Origin: Sthenelais limicola
Taxonomy: Eukaryota > Annelida > Polychaeta > Phyllodocida > Sigalionidae
Length of the DNA stretch: 64,000 nucleotides
Direction of reading: 5' to 3'
Assembly (NCBI GenBank): GCA_942159475.1
Contig: OW804094.1
Location: forward strand, 10,697,555-10,761,554
The notes beneath the pieces were generated by a model. It searched no databases, was not told the DNA's origin, and saw only the letters and a program-made list of their open reading frames with translations. The position numbers and the translations under genes are program-made. Position 1 is the stretch's first letter, and every line of letters begins with the position of its first letter. Shown piece by piece: positions 24,601-39,600 of this stretch.

Positions 24601-27600
24601 AGATGTAGTAGATAGATTAATGATCTATAATTATTCGGGTCTCTACACACTATGATTACAATTAAATTCTTCTTTTCCGTAGTTAAGGACCATATGCAGA
24701 AAGACCAGAACATTCTTTCGGATGTATTGTACTTAGGTACAAATGAGGAACATAAACAATATCAAGCAGGAGTTAATATTAATACTCATGTTTAGGGTGA
24801 CATTTCCAGAAAATGCACAATTCACACTTAGAAACCCTCCCAAATAAGCCTGATTTTATACAAAAATGAGACTCAAAACACAATTCAACATAACCAAACA
24901 CATCCCTTGAATCAAGGCAATACAAAATGTACTCAGATATACTCAGTATTCTTCATTTATCAGCGTAATTTTGCATAATTTACTAAATGTGTAGAGCTGC
25001 CAATTGTACATTTTCTGAAAATCTTACCCTTTAGTTAGCTGAGCACCTGTTATTCTCTTTCTTATAATTGTCACTAATCCTATTCTTTTTTATTTCCAAT
25101 CTCCGCCCTTATCTTAATGTAGGTTTAGTAGGTAGGTAATTAGCAATCTATAATCATTCGGGTCTCTACACACTATGATTACAATTAAATTCTTCTTTTC
25201 CTTAGTTAAGGACCATATGGGTCAGATTTCCAGAAAATGTACAATTGGCAGCTGTACACATTTAGGAAATTCTGCTAAATTAAGCTGCGATTTGGTCATG
25301 AAATACCAGGTAAATTCAAGTATATTCGGCATTGCATTAGTTCTAGCAATCTGTTTGGTTGGGTTGAACTGTATTTTGAACTTTAATTTCGTCTGAAATT
25401 TGGGTTATTTGAGAAGATTGGCGAAGTTGAATTGTACATTTTCTGAAAATCTGACCCTTATGCAGAAAGACCAGAACATTCTTTCTGATGTATTCTATGT
25501 CCCCCTTAGGTACAAATAAAGAATACATTGAATTGAATTTTTACCTATAATTATATATTGCCATGCAGTGACAGTTCAAATAATAGTGATGGAGTGATCA
25601 GTAGAGATCGATAATCAATCAATAGGCTAGCCTTGATACCAACATATCCATGGTATGTACACATGTGCGTATAATTGTTAACCTTGGCAGTTTGGCGCTA
25701 CTCGTAATAAAAGCATCCAAGTTACTATGGCAACAAAACTATCTGACAACTCATATCACCTTGAATTTAAATTGTGACGACAATAATAGGACAAAACTGA
25801 TGTGGGTAAGGTCACCAGAAAATGTAAAATTGGCAGCTCTACTCATTTAGTAATCATTGAAGAAGTTTTTCGAATAATTGTCGATTTTGTTGTTTAGAGG
25901 ATACTGAAAATATAGAGTGAATAGAAGGCAATGCAGGAATATATCCACAGGGTGGGTACGCGTTTATTCTAATGATTGTAAATGTTTGGCCTTATTTGTA
26001 ATAATAAAAAAAATGTATGTCCCTATGTAAATCCAAGCTGGGTGCATTTGAAAATCCTGGTTTTCTCTGGGAAATGACTCCCCAGTGAACATAAAATCTT
26101 TAAAAAAATATATATGATGTGTTTCAGGGAAATGAGTCATAAGTCGCAAAAAATGGATTTTGAGATATTATCATATTTGAAACGATGCGATCAAGCCGAG
26201 TCTAATGATAGTAAACACTAGGACATCTAAATAGTGTTTCTATATTTTAAGTTTGATATCTTTATTTTTGGGGGAAAAGTTATTAATATCTTTGGGTGGA
26301 TAATTACTTATAAAGTACCTAAAATTATACTCCATAAGATGACCTTAGAAATGCATAGACATATTTAATAAATTGCCTTGATATCTTGTACACGTATTAT
26401 TGTTACTAGCAGCATTAAGTACTTCAAACATTAGAATATTCCAACAAAGATATCTTATAAATAAATCACTTTGAAAAATATCCATTTTGCGAATTATGGC
26501 TCATTTTCCTGAAACGCATCACATATCTATATAATAAGTACTTACGAAGTGCTCTCGCTGGGTTTGGTGTTCTGAACCATGGAGGCAATGAGTGAGTAGG
26601 CTTTATTCTTGGACGCAATCGGGTACAGCACCGAGTCTATGATGTGTACGCGACCATTGGTAGCATCTATATCCGCTACTGTCACCTTGGCACCATTCGC
26701 GTAGTGCCTCTGTAAGATAAGATAAGATAGGATAAGATAACGATAAAGATAAGATAAGATAAGAAACTATTTTATTTTATAGGCCAAAAAAAAGGTGTGT
26801 TTCCGATTTATCTGGCTGAAAACTAGGTTGGGGGGGTGGTAACTTTTTTTTTTTTTGTTATTTTTTGTTTGTTTGGAAACCTCCTCCCAGGAACTGAAAA
26901 AAATGTCTTTTTCATAACAATAGTTGTTTTGAACATGGGAAATGTGCCTTTGGCAGTGCCAGGTTAGGAAAACCCGTTTTCCTGCTTTTATAAGCTTTTT
27001 TTGTCAAAAAATCCAAAAAAAGTAAGATATGATGGGGAAAAAATCAGGTATGGTAAAAAAAAATTTAGGTAGGGTAAGGTTTTTCTAGGTAGGGGGGGGG
27101 GTAAATCGGAAACACACCTATTTTTTTTTTGGCCTTATCCAAAGTTTCAACAGTGAATAATGACATAATTGATATAATGTAATATAATAATGATAATGAT
27201 ATAATATATAGACAAACAGGTACAGTTGTTATATTATGAATATAAAAAGACCTTAATTGATTTATACTATTGATAACAATGTTGTTAATCACTATTACAT
27301 TCTGATTATGTAATATGATATAACACAGCGGAACCTCTCTATTGAGACGACCCTTGGGACTGAGAAAAACCGGTCTTAATAGCGAGGTGGTCTCATTAGA
27401 GGGGCTAATCTAATAAGAGAAAAGCAATTTGGGACTCAGAGAAACTGGTCTTAATAGAGGGGTGTTCTCTGTAGAGAGTTGGTCTTTATGTGAGGTATTT
27501 CTATATTTCATGCATGACAAAAGGGGTATTTCTTGAGGGTCAATCACTGGTAAATTAGCTAGAAACAATGCTGAGGATGACCTCCGAAACACATAGATAC

Positions 27601-30600
27601 ATTTAGCACAGTCTTGAAATTTGGTACATGTATTGCTACCACTGAGACCACTAAACTGTGAAAGAAATGAAAACGTTCCTATAAAGAGTTCTTGTGATAA
27701 ATTTTATCAAGGACACTCGCTTTAATAGACAATGTATATATTATTAGGCAGTAATCATCACCCCATCTCTCATTATTTTTCTAAAAATTATATAAAAACT
27801 TTTCAATAAACTTGTCAGGACATGATGAAAATCACAATTATTTCATTATTTTGTGAAGATTGTAACTGTCTGTTTACCTGAATAAATTTATCCAAAAAAA
27901 ATACCATTTTTGCGATTGTGACTCATTTTCCTGTAACACATCACACATATGAGTGCAATCGCCAGAAAATATACAATTCTCCTTCACCAATCCTCTCAAA
28001 GAATCCAAATTTGAGACAAAATTTGGGTTCAAAATACAGTTCAACATAAACAAACGGATTGTTTGAATCAAGGCAATATCAAATATATTCAGATATACCT
28101 AGTATATACATGCAACATATATGATGTGTTACAGGAAAATGAGTCACAAGTCGCAAAATTGCTATATTTTAAGTGTTTTATTCGTAAGATATTTTTGTGG
28201 GAATATTTCCATTTTTGGCGTGCTTAATGCTGTTTGTAGTATAAATATATTTACCAAATTTCAGGACAGTGTATTAAATGTATCCGTGCATTTGTAAGGC
28301 CATCTTAATTATAATTATAGAGTATATTTAGCTACTTTGCTAGTAAATGCTGACACAGAAATATTGCAAACTTTGTTTTCAAAAATAAAAATATCTAACT
28401 TAAAAAACTTAAAATACTTATTAGATGTCCTACTGTTTACCTCATTTCCCTGACTCACATGGGTGATATTTCCAGAAAATGCACCCTTCCAAAAGAAACC
28501 CTTCCAAATAACTGTAATTTAATATAATGAAACACATTTTTTGATCAACTCAATGCCGAATACATTCAGATTTAGTCAGTATTTATCATTCTTCAGTCGA
28601 ATTTACCAGAATTTCCTAGATGTGTAGAGTTACTGATTGTTCATTTTCTGGTGACCTGACCCACATATGTGATGTGTTTTAAGAAAATGAGTCACAAGTC
28701 GCAAAATTGATATTTTTCAAAGTGGTTTATTCACAAGATCTCTTACTAGGAATGTTTTCATATTTGGGGTACCTAACGTCTCCCGTTGTATGAATACATG
28801 TAGTAAATGTCAAGATGGCGTGTTAAATATAGGCCTATCCATGCATTTCTAAGGTCAACTTATGGAGTATATTTGGCTTCTTTACTAGTAAATGTCCACC
28901 CAAAAGTATTGCAAACATTTTTTTCAAAAATAAAAATATTAAACCTAAAATATAGAAAAACTTTTTTCCTATATCCTACTGTTTACCGTCATTAGAGTCG
29001 ACTTGATCTCATCTTTTCAAATATGATTATAATCCATATTTTGCTACTTATGACTTATCATTTTCCTGGAACACATCACATATAAACCATCACATGGCCA
29101 ATAAGAATAACATCACACTTACCCGTTCACTGCCCACGTTGAAGCTCCGGAGGAAGACTTTGGGGGCGTCGTTAGCCATGGTTTCTACCCGCCTGTCTAG
29201 GAAGTCCTGAGCATCGTACGGTCTGCCCGTCACGGGGTTAGCAGGCACTGTGTGGGGGGATAAGGTAAGACAGTTACACATACATACTTACATCAAGTTC
29301 ATGCACAATTTGAAGTAAAGCACCGGGTAAAAAAGATCAATTAGTCATGAATGTATGGTAATTAACGACAGAAGAGGGTTATATTTCGATGGCACGTTTT
29401 TGTATAAGTGTGTCACACTTAGAATATATTTTTGAAACATCAGAATAATATTAAGAATATATTTTTGAAACATCAGAATAATATTAGTATGTGTTCGCTT
29501 GCTATTTTTTTTCTCCGAACTAGAACTTCAATATTAATACCATATTTTTATGAGAGGTTGTCATGTATTTTAAAATACAAGAAAATGCGGTAATGGCAGT
29601 TATGGTTTCCATGGTAACGCACCGTTATTTGTCTTTTTGATTTAAAAGAAAACACACAAAATATAATTTTGGTCAATAAAATTCAGAAATCTATTTCAGA
29701 ATCTGGCTTTAAATTCTACATAAACTCGTCATTATTTACATTTTTTTATTTAAAAGAAGACTCATAAAATTCAATAAAATCTGAATTTCGATAATCTATT
29801 TCAGAATCTGGCTTTAAATTCTACATGTTATCAGCACCGCATACATATATACACTCACCAATGTGGAAAGAAATTAACTTTTCTTTTTCATCTTTCCCTG
29901 ACGCTGATGTCCTGGCGAGGTCGCGTAGTACCTCCGCGGGCAGGTTACGCATGGCCTCGTTGTTGGGCGCGAATAACGTGTTCCTAACGTTCTGCTGCCC
30001 GAGAACTGCCGTGATCTTAGCGTTACGGATGAAGTTCCAAAACTACGGATGAAAAAAACGCCAACTGTCACACATAAGTCTTAAGTCTTAAGGGTGGTCT
30101 CCACTGGCTGCGGTAAGCTCTGTGGTATGCCTTGCGATGGTGTTGTACTGGTTCTGTAGGTGGGGAGGAATGATGAGGTCCTTGCCTACATGGTCAGTGA
30201 ACCATGTAGGCAGGACCTTGCCACTTCTCACCATCACAGCACCATCGCAAGGCTGAGCTTACCGCAGCCAGTGGAGACCACCCTTTATTCTCTTGCTGCT
30301 TAGTTTGTGGTTATCATTCGTTTTATATACTATGTGGGTTAGTGTCAAGATCATGGACAACTGGGGTAGTGTAAATAATTGCATTTTTTTGGTTAATCAA
30401 TGACCCAATTAGTCGATTGGCCACGGTTGAGGCATGCACACCCTGCATGATCTTAGTTGGGAGGGAGGGACATGCTTATCTACCACTGACCACTCCACCC
30501 AGCCTTACTAATTATTGTTCCTTGCGCTAATTTAATCAGTGGAAAATAATATTATATATTTATTTATTGGGCAATTACTTTTGGTTTCCCGCTTGCCAAC

Positions 30601-33600
30601 TGCTATTCAGCTTTTATTTATTTTTTTTATTTGGCGGGCGCTGACTCTCCAATGTTGTAATTAATTTTCGCTACTTGAAACTGATTTTTATCATAATTAT
30701 TATTATTTATTCATTGAGGGCCAATTTGCAATCTTGAGCCCTAGTGTATGTCCCATTTCTAATTCCTCAACTGTTTCCCCGTACACACATAATATTGAAT
30801 AGTGGTAACAGTCATTGTTACTTTATATTGTATTTGAGACTGTACTATCAAATTTGTTAAGAATTGTATCTGACCAGAGACAGCAAAGTTGACTTGCCCT
30901 ATTATAGTATGTCACACTGTACCATGTGAAAGTACTGCAAAATACTGTACTGTACACGCAAAAGTTATATCATCATTTATGTTTATTAATAGATCAGTCC
31001 TTCACCAAGTTTTAAAAAATAATCGATCGGACAGGACAGTTTATATCTATTCTATCAGAAGTAGGGACAGAAACACGATTCTACTTTAAGGATGTAAGAT
31101 AGGATGAAGGCACATCTCCTATATAATAGTAATGAGTGGAGGGTTATAGCGGAACTCCACTAGAGGGAAAACGGCGGCTACAAATTTTCTTGTTGCCCAC
31201 TAACATCAGTTCATTTCATGTTTGCAATGAAAACGCAAGTGGGGGAGTGTCAAAATTTGTCGGCGCCGTTTTTCTCTCTAGTGGAGTCGCCCTATTAGTA
31301 GTGGAGTTAATTAACATATTAGCACACAAAGTCTGATTTTAGTTCTTTATTAAATCGCATAACACCAGGGAAGCAGCACACAACGTGAAAACTGGGAAAT
31401 ACTACTGAGAATATATCAGTTAAAATATCTACTGCAACTATTTATATCTAAATCGCAGTAAACTTAGAGACCATATAGTAAAGAAATGAAGAGTTTCTAG
31501 AGGTAAACGGATTTCTGTTAATGAAAAGTATTTCAATTCGAAGATATAGTGGTAAGCTGTCGAAAAAAAAAAAAAAAAAAAATTGAAAAAAAATGACATG
31601 TTTTTAGCATTGTAGAAGCCAAGATGGCAGGATATTTTATAAACTTGTTAAAAAAGAGAGAGCATAGTAATGAGGGAATCAGGAGTAATTCATGGTTAGG
31701 AAACAGTTATATTCCAAGCTTAATACTAAAGCAAGTCTTAAGTAGGTTCAGAAATGAACTAAGATCAACAGTAATTAAGGAATCATGGAGAAAGAGTGAC
31801 GTATAAAACAACAGGGCCTCCGCATTTTTGGCCAGAGAAACATCCAGGCTTTCCAGGGCCTTTCCAAGACCAGGCCTTAGAATTATTTTTCCAAATCCAA
31901 GGCTTTTCCAGGCCCTGCAGAGACCCTGGACAAAGAAAAATATTACAAGACGCGATATTACAGAATTGTATACTGAAGCCCTGAAGAATTCAATCCATTC
32001 CATTCCAGTGCCAGTACAATACAGTAGGTAGACTATACATAGGGTGCCTAACCCATATCCTACATTCACTATACTACTGACTAGCCCTATATTCAATGCT
32101 TAATAGAAGACATTGATATCAACCCAAAATCATGTATTCTGGCCTACACCTGACACTAATAGGTGAATCCAACCTTATCACTTTTCTACACAATGTCCAT
32201 CATTGTGTAAAGATTTTATTTTCACTGGATTCCCTGGTGGAGTTTTTTTTTAACTTGACCAGTATTGGCCGCATGTACTAGTAATTGGTGGTTCTAGGAC
32301 AGTCACCCGCCGGACATCTACCCCCCCCCCCCCCCCACTTTTACCAGCCTCATATTCACTCGCCTAGGACATTCACTCGCCTAGGACATTCACTCGCCTA
32401 GGACATTCACTCGCCTAGGACATTCACTCGCCTAGGACATTCACCCGCCTAGGACATTAACCAACCTAGGACATTCACCCGCCTAGAACATTCACCCGCC
32501 TAGGACATTCACCCACCTAGGACATTAACCAACCTAGGACATTCACTCGCCTAGGACATTCACTCGCCTAGGACATTCACTCGCCTAGGACATTCTCCCG
32601 CCTAGGACATTCACCCGCCTAGGACATTCACCCGCCTAGGGCATTCACCCGCCTAGGGCATTCACCCGCCTAGGACACTCTCCCGCCTTATATATGCAGT
32701 TTTAAAGCTGAATTCTCAGCTATTAAGACACAAACAATCCAACCACATTTACTCATATTATGACTTATAGGACTGAATATCAATGTTCTGCTGCTGTTTA
32801 TAGGTACATAGTGCCATTAAATGCAACGGTGCATAATTATCCACGCAATCCGTGTGAATTCAGCTCGGCAAACCCAGCCATGCGCAGTATCATAATCAGT
32901 ATTGCCGCTTGCTATTTCCACATTTTGTCCTACGAAAACAGACTACCAATGTAATAAATATTAAAAAATAATAATTCTACATGAAAAAATCTAGTTATAA
33001 TATATATGGAAAATTATAAACGCATCGTTAAACGCCAATTCAATAGTAAACTACTGCACTGTTGTGACTTTTACCTATGAATATTACATAACCTTCCAAG
33101 GGACTGAATCCTTTGATGAAGTTTGCATGCAATATAGGGGTCAGGTCGACTGAAAATGTACAATTTGCCTTCACCAATCCCCTCAAATAAACCAAATTTA
33201 AGACAAAATTTAAGTTCAAAATACAGTTCGACATAAACAGGTTTTTCGGGTCAAGGCAATATCAAATACACTCAGATATATCTAGTGTTTATCATTTTCC
33301 AGCCTAATTTAGCAGAAATTACTAAATGTGTAGAGCTGGTGATTGTACATTTTCTGGCGATCTGACCCATAGGAAGAATTTTAACGAGGGAAAGTCGGTG
33401 CAGTAAAGTTCTCTTTAACAATTCATAGGTTAATATCGATTCTACACCTAACATCTTTGTCCAGGGGTTTACCACTGAAAACTGCAATTTTAAATCTATG
33501 GGTGCGAAATTGAAGGGAGAACTTGGCATGAACCAAAACTGGGTGAGTGAGTGAGTGAGTGGGCTCGGTTGCTTTACGCCCTTATCAACACATTGAAGGT

Positions 33601-36600
33601 TGTATCAAGTGGGGGAGAGCTGAGAGGGAGGCAGTGAGTGAGATTGGTTGCTTTATGCCCTTATCAACACATTGAAGGTTATATCAAGGGCGGGAGAGCT
33701 GAGAGGGAGGCACTTTATGGTCATACCCAGGAAATAGAGATAGAGAAGAAGAGAGAGAGACAGGGGAAAAGTGACAGAAAGGCACTTTATGGTCTTACCC
33801 AGGACCAGAAACAAAAACTGGCGTTATCAAATTCAATAACAGTTCAAAAAGTCCCCAACCCCCTCCCCGCACCCCCACCCCCACTCCCCACATTAGATTT
33901 TAGTTGTTGGTTGATTGATTGATTAATTGAAGATTTTTAGATTGATGTTATCATCAATCTAAATGGATTGGGGTGAGATCTGTCAATCATTGATAGCATC
34001 TTGGCTCCTCCCATCCTGGATATCAGTGTGAAGAATCTGTTGATTCTGATATCAGCAGATGGGATCAGAATCATGCTGGTAATGGCTGGGAGGGGGAGGG
34101 GATGGCGTTTAGGTGTGAATTAAAGGGTAGACCATGTGTGAATTAAAGTGGCAAGTTGCAAAATAAGATGCCTCATATGCAAAGGTGTTAAAGGGACCAA
34201 CAGAATTACATGGAGTGACCAGTCATATATGGGATAGGGATTTCATGTGTTCTGCCTCCACTTCCTCTCCCTCCTACTATCCCTCCCTCTCGAACTTTAC
34301 ATTTAACTGACATCAATCTCCGTTTCCCTTGGAAACGCAATCTTCTACATGAACCGGAAATAAATAAATAAATGTAAACTGATCACTGTTGATCTTCTCA
34401 GGCATCACAGTGGCACGGAAAGTTTTAAAGAAAATATTGAACAATACTGGTATAAAATATATGTTACTCAAGCAATCCAATCAATAACATGGGAAAAATA
34501 ACAATTATGGTTCAATTATGGTTCATATAAAGTAATATAGTTATGTCAAAAATAGCGAATACAATGGTGTTCTATCGCCATATATCTGATTCATATCTAA
34601 TGCACCAAACATAGTTCTAAAATGGCAAATAAATGTCAAGCGTTCACCAGAACTATTTATACATGTGCCTCACGAACTCGTTACCCTGAGTTCACTACGA
34701 ATACAGGAAGTTTAAAAGTCATAATTTATAACACTTCCTAAATCCTAATATTGGATATGTCATATGTTTGTATAGAAATATGATCGTTATAGAATGTGTA
34801 CTAGTAATGTTTCTATCTTCCTATAATTTTGGTCATCAGATGTACCCATATCAGCAATAGGATGGGGTACAGGAATCTATTTGAAAAGATGAGATCAAAC
34901 GGATTCCAATGATAGTAAACATGAAGTACATCTAAGAAGTGTTTCTATATTTGATACATTTAGATTTGTATAAAAAAAAAGAAAAAAAAAGAAAAAAGTT
35001 TGCAATGTTTCTGGGTAAGCAGTTAACAGTAAAGTAATACTCCATAGGATGACATTCGAAAAGCATGAATATATTTACTACACGATCCTCAAATTTGATA
35101 CATGTATTGATGCTACGTTAATGGTTAAGCACAGCAAAAATTAAAACATTCCCACAAAGTGATCTTGTGAAGAAAACACTTTGAAAAATAACAATTCTGC
35201 GACGTGTAACTCGTTTCTATGTAACACATCATAATGTTATTCTTTATGTTCAAGTTTGGAGTGTGCTAGTGTTTGAAACCTAGAACTTCTATGGATCAGG
35301 TCACCAGAAAATGTACAATCACCAGCTTTACACACTTAGTAAATTCTGCCAAATTCGATAGAAAAATGATAAATACCAGGTATATCTGAGTATATTTGGT
35401 ATTGAGTTGATTCAAAGGATTGTTTGGTTATATTGAACTGTGTTTTGAGTCTCATTCTTGTATTAAATTCGAGTTATTTAGGAGGGTTTCCGAAGGTGAA
35501 TCTTGCATTTTCTGGGCTATATGGGTCAGATTTTCGGAAAATGTACAATTCAACTTCGCTAATCTTCTCAAATAACCAAAATCTCAGACGAAAATAAAGT
35601 ACAAAAAACAGTTCAACCTAACCAAACAGATTGCTAGAATCAATGCAATGCAGAATATACTCGAATTTACCTACTATTGACCAAATTGCAGCCTAATTTA
35701 ACAGAATTTACTAGATATGTACAGCTGCCAATTGTACATTTTCTGAAAATCTGACCCCTATACTACAGGGCTAACTGTTCTAGTTGTACATGTATAGTCC
35801 ACTGGCTGAATACACAACTACATTACATTTACACTCACTGAACTCACACGCTGTCGTGACTTACTTTTTGACTGCAAGCCTAATTATAATAAGTCTATAA
35901 CGGATTTTATCTCGACTTTAAATAGTTAAAGCGTCTTGTGATTCAAGTTCTTGAAACTCCATACCCAGGCCTTTGCAAAGCGCTGGTGAACAGAATAAAC
36001 GTGCACGATTAGGGTCCCAATGAGCAAATGACTACAGATAAATACTTCTCATAATTGGTTAAACTTAATAGCAAGGTCTCCGAGCTTTTGAACTAAAGAA
36101 ATTCAAGGCTTTTCTAGGCCTTTCCAGGCCGATTTTAGTGATTTTCAAGGCCGATATCAATTATAGACCAATGAAGTTTCAACCAGTTTTCAATTCATAT
36201 TTGATATCAATCTTCAAGGCTATTTAATAGATCAGAACAGGATTCAAGGCCCAGATAATGATCTGCCAGGCCCTTCGACCAAAATGGTACCGGTAGCCAT
36301 TCTGTTAGGCTAGACTCATTGTAAATCGCTCTTCTTCTGATAAAGGTAAGCTCGATTATGTACAGGAGGAATGAATGAACGCATGTTATCTATGTGGGTT
36401 TCCAAGATGAACTGTCTGTTTCTCTCTGTTCTATTAAACTCAGCCTCTGGGGAGTAATTGCTTACAATATGCACATAAATAATATATCAATCATGTCTTG
36501 CACATAAAATTTAAGAATTTTAGAATGAAACCTAAAGTAGAAATAGAACTCAATGAAAAAAGCGTTTAAATTAGACTTATGATCTATTATAATAAAACAT

Positions 36601-39600
36601 CTATTTAAATCTCACTTCAGAAATAATTGATATAACTATTACAATCAAGTTAATTCTCAAAGGTTTTAAAGATAAAGCTAACTTTACAATACAGTACCAT
36701 ACAGTACCGCAGGATACAGTACAAATAGTGTACAGGACAATACAGTACCACAGAGTACAGTACAAATAGATACAGTACAATACAGTACCACACTTGTACA
36801 AGTAGTATACAGTACGTACTTAGGACTTTTCAATTTTTTATTTATTTTTTATTAATTCAAATTAATCGTGGATTTATACCATAGCGCTTTTCAAAATAAA
36901 ACAAATATAATAAGCCATAGCTTCTTATTTGGGACCTCACTAACACATACATGGAGTAATCGTCCTCCCCACTCCACCATTCAAACATTATACCATGATG
37001 TCTCCCCTTACAAAAGCTAACATAGGACAGCAATAAGTAGTTCATGATGCGTTATGTTTGGTATATAAATACACATAAAACCACTACACTGTCTCCCCTT
37101 ACAAGGCTAACATAGATGGGTCAGGTCGCCAGAAAATGTACAATTGGCCTTCACCAATCCTCTCAAATAACTCACATTTAAGAAGAGAATTAGGTTCAAA
37201 ACACATTTCAACATAACCAGACATGTTTATTGAATGAATACAATACAGAATATACTCAGATATACCTAGTATTTATCATATTTCACTCTAATTTAGCAGA
37301 ATTTGAAAGATGTGTAGAACTGTAGATTGTGCATTTTCTGGAAATATGACCTAGGAGAGCAATAAGTAGTTCATGGTGCGTTATGTTTGGTATATAAATA
37401 CACATAAAACCACTACACTGGGGGCATCAGCTGGAATATTATTTACTGAGACCATTTCATGCTACGCTTGGCCAAGATCATGGCATATTTGCCTTCTGGT
37501 AAATAATACACATTCCTTCCTTATGTGTTTTTATCTCACTGACTCCATAGATGGGTGAAATGTCCTGAAAATGCACAATTCACATTTCGAAACTCTCCCA
37601 AATAACCTGAATTTAATACAGAAATGAGACTCAAAACACAGTTCAACATTACCAAACACATCCTTTGAATCAACTCAATACTGAATATACTCAGATATAG
37701 CTAATATTTATAATTTTTCTCTCGAATGTAGCAGAATTCGAGATTCAGGTATTATTTAAAAAATCTCTACCCACAGGAATACGATGTATATCTTAAAGAA
37801 GTCTCATTATCTGAGCCTTAACAATTTCATATTGTCTCTAATGATCTGAATGATGTAAAGATCATCTTTTCACTGATAATATGGGGGAGGGGGGTGGGGG
37901 GGTAAATATAGGCATGTAAGTCTTATGATATTATGACCGAGACATCGGAAAATCGGACTAACCGATGGGGAAGGTATGGGATACATTGTATTTTCAATGA
38001 ATATCATGTTTACTTTTGACTTTCTATGTTTTAAGACTAATCCAACCAGTATAGGACGGATATGAATGTAAACTCCCTCCAAGTATAAGGAAGGTGTCGA
38101 TCTGGTTAATTTATTATGATATAAAACTTCCATCCAGTAAAGGGGGGAGATGATTCCTGTTAATTTATATTCTATCCCTAAAAATCTTAGGGTGGTGTCA
38201 AAAGATAGCGGAGATTGTACCAGTGTATACGAATACTCAGTGATATTATTAATATGTCTAGTAAATGTAAATCTGTATTATCTTAAAGATACAATGTCCT
38301 TCTCAACACTTATGTTTAGTGGTCAAAGGTAAAGTCGATTCTTTTCCACTCTGGAATGAATCTCCTCATCAGAATTCAAAAACATCGAACTGACATAGAA
38401 GAAACAACTACAACTCATTAGATAAACAATGACTCTGAAAAACACCGACGAAACAATGAATAATCACAATCTCACACGGACACTCTATCGATATTGAACT
38501 ATCTAATTGAATATTAATTTATTATAAAAGACAATCTCTATGCTAAAGTAAACTTCCGTCATGATATATGTTAGCTTAAGTTTTTGATCATTGTTAGTTT
38601 AAGTTCTCAAAGATTATCACAATTATTATTTTAAAAAGGGCCTCCAGGAAGATCACCTTGGTGAGGACCGCGTCCTTTTCTAATTATTATATCTCTTTGT
38701 ATATGTAATATGTGAATAAAAGTTTTATATATATATATATATATAATTTACTAAATATATAAAGCTGCCAATTGTACATGTTCTGATGATCTGGCCCAGA
38801 TATATCTAGCACTACCGCTTCGTTGTTGTGATATAACTGGGTCGGTGCATAACGGTACTTTTGAATCCCAGACAGTCAGTAGAAAAAGGTTGGGATAGGG
38901 GAGGTGCATGTGCCACTGCGCATGTCTTTTGCAGTAAATGCTGGATGGATCCTGATGAAATCTGACATACAAATATTTGGCAACATTTTTATCGAAAATT
39001 GCAAGAATGTTTTCACCAATATCATAGCTTATGTAAATGATCTATGAAACCAAAAATGCATGATGGGAAAGATGGAGGCTTGTGTTATGGAAATATGAAT
39101 AACACTTGGATATTGACATTAGAACATTGATAACTATTCCATGCTGAATATTCATCGGATGTCATCGGATTCCAAAGATGGTAAACACTAGGACATCTTA
39201 TAAGTATTTCTATATGTGTTTAGGTTGTAAAAGAAAGATAGGGATATTTTGAAATGGTCACTCAGTATATATTAAAGTAGGTAAATTTAGTTAAATATTC
39301 AAATATACTCCTTAGATTAACCTCAGCTATGCATGGATATACATTTGAGATATATATTTCAGGGCTCGAAAAAATCTACCAACTTCACTTGCCCATTGGG
39401 CAAGTGGCAGCCAAGATTTACTTGCCCAACATCCTTTTTCACTTGCCCAAATTAATTTTGCAGAATTATAAATATAATCACACTGATCTGTATGTATCTT
39501 GTTTCATTGTAAGTAGACATCACAACATGGGTTTGAGGGCCGTAGAGATTTCCACTTGCCCACTCGGGCAAGTAACATTAAATTTTACTTGCCCAGAGCC

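Larger units (their letters stand above)
24530..25515. repeat. Tandem segmental duplication in gene A intron, second copy split by two MITEs
   Basis: Copy 1 (about 24530-24748) and copy 2 (about 24749-25515) share 'ATAAACAATATTAAGGG'-like starts, GGGTCTCTACACACTATGAT, 'TTAGTTAAGGACCATATG' and CAGAAAGACCAGAACATTC. Copy 2 is longer because F2 MITEs sit at 24793-25030 and 25218-25458. Confidence 0.75.
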
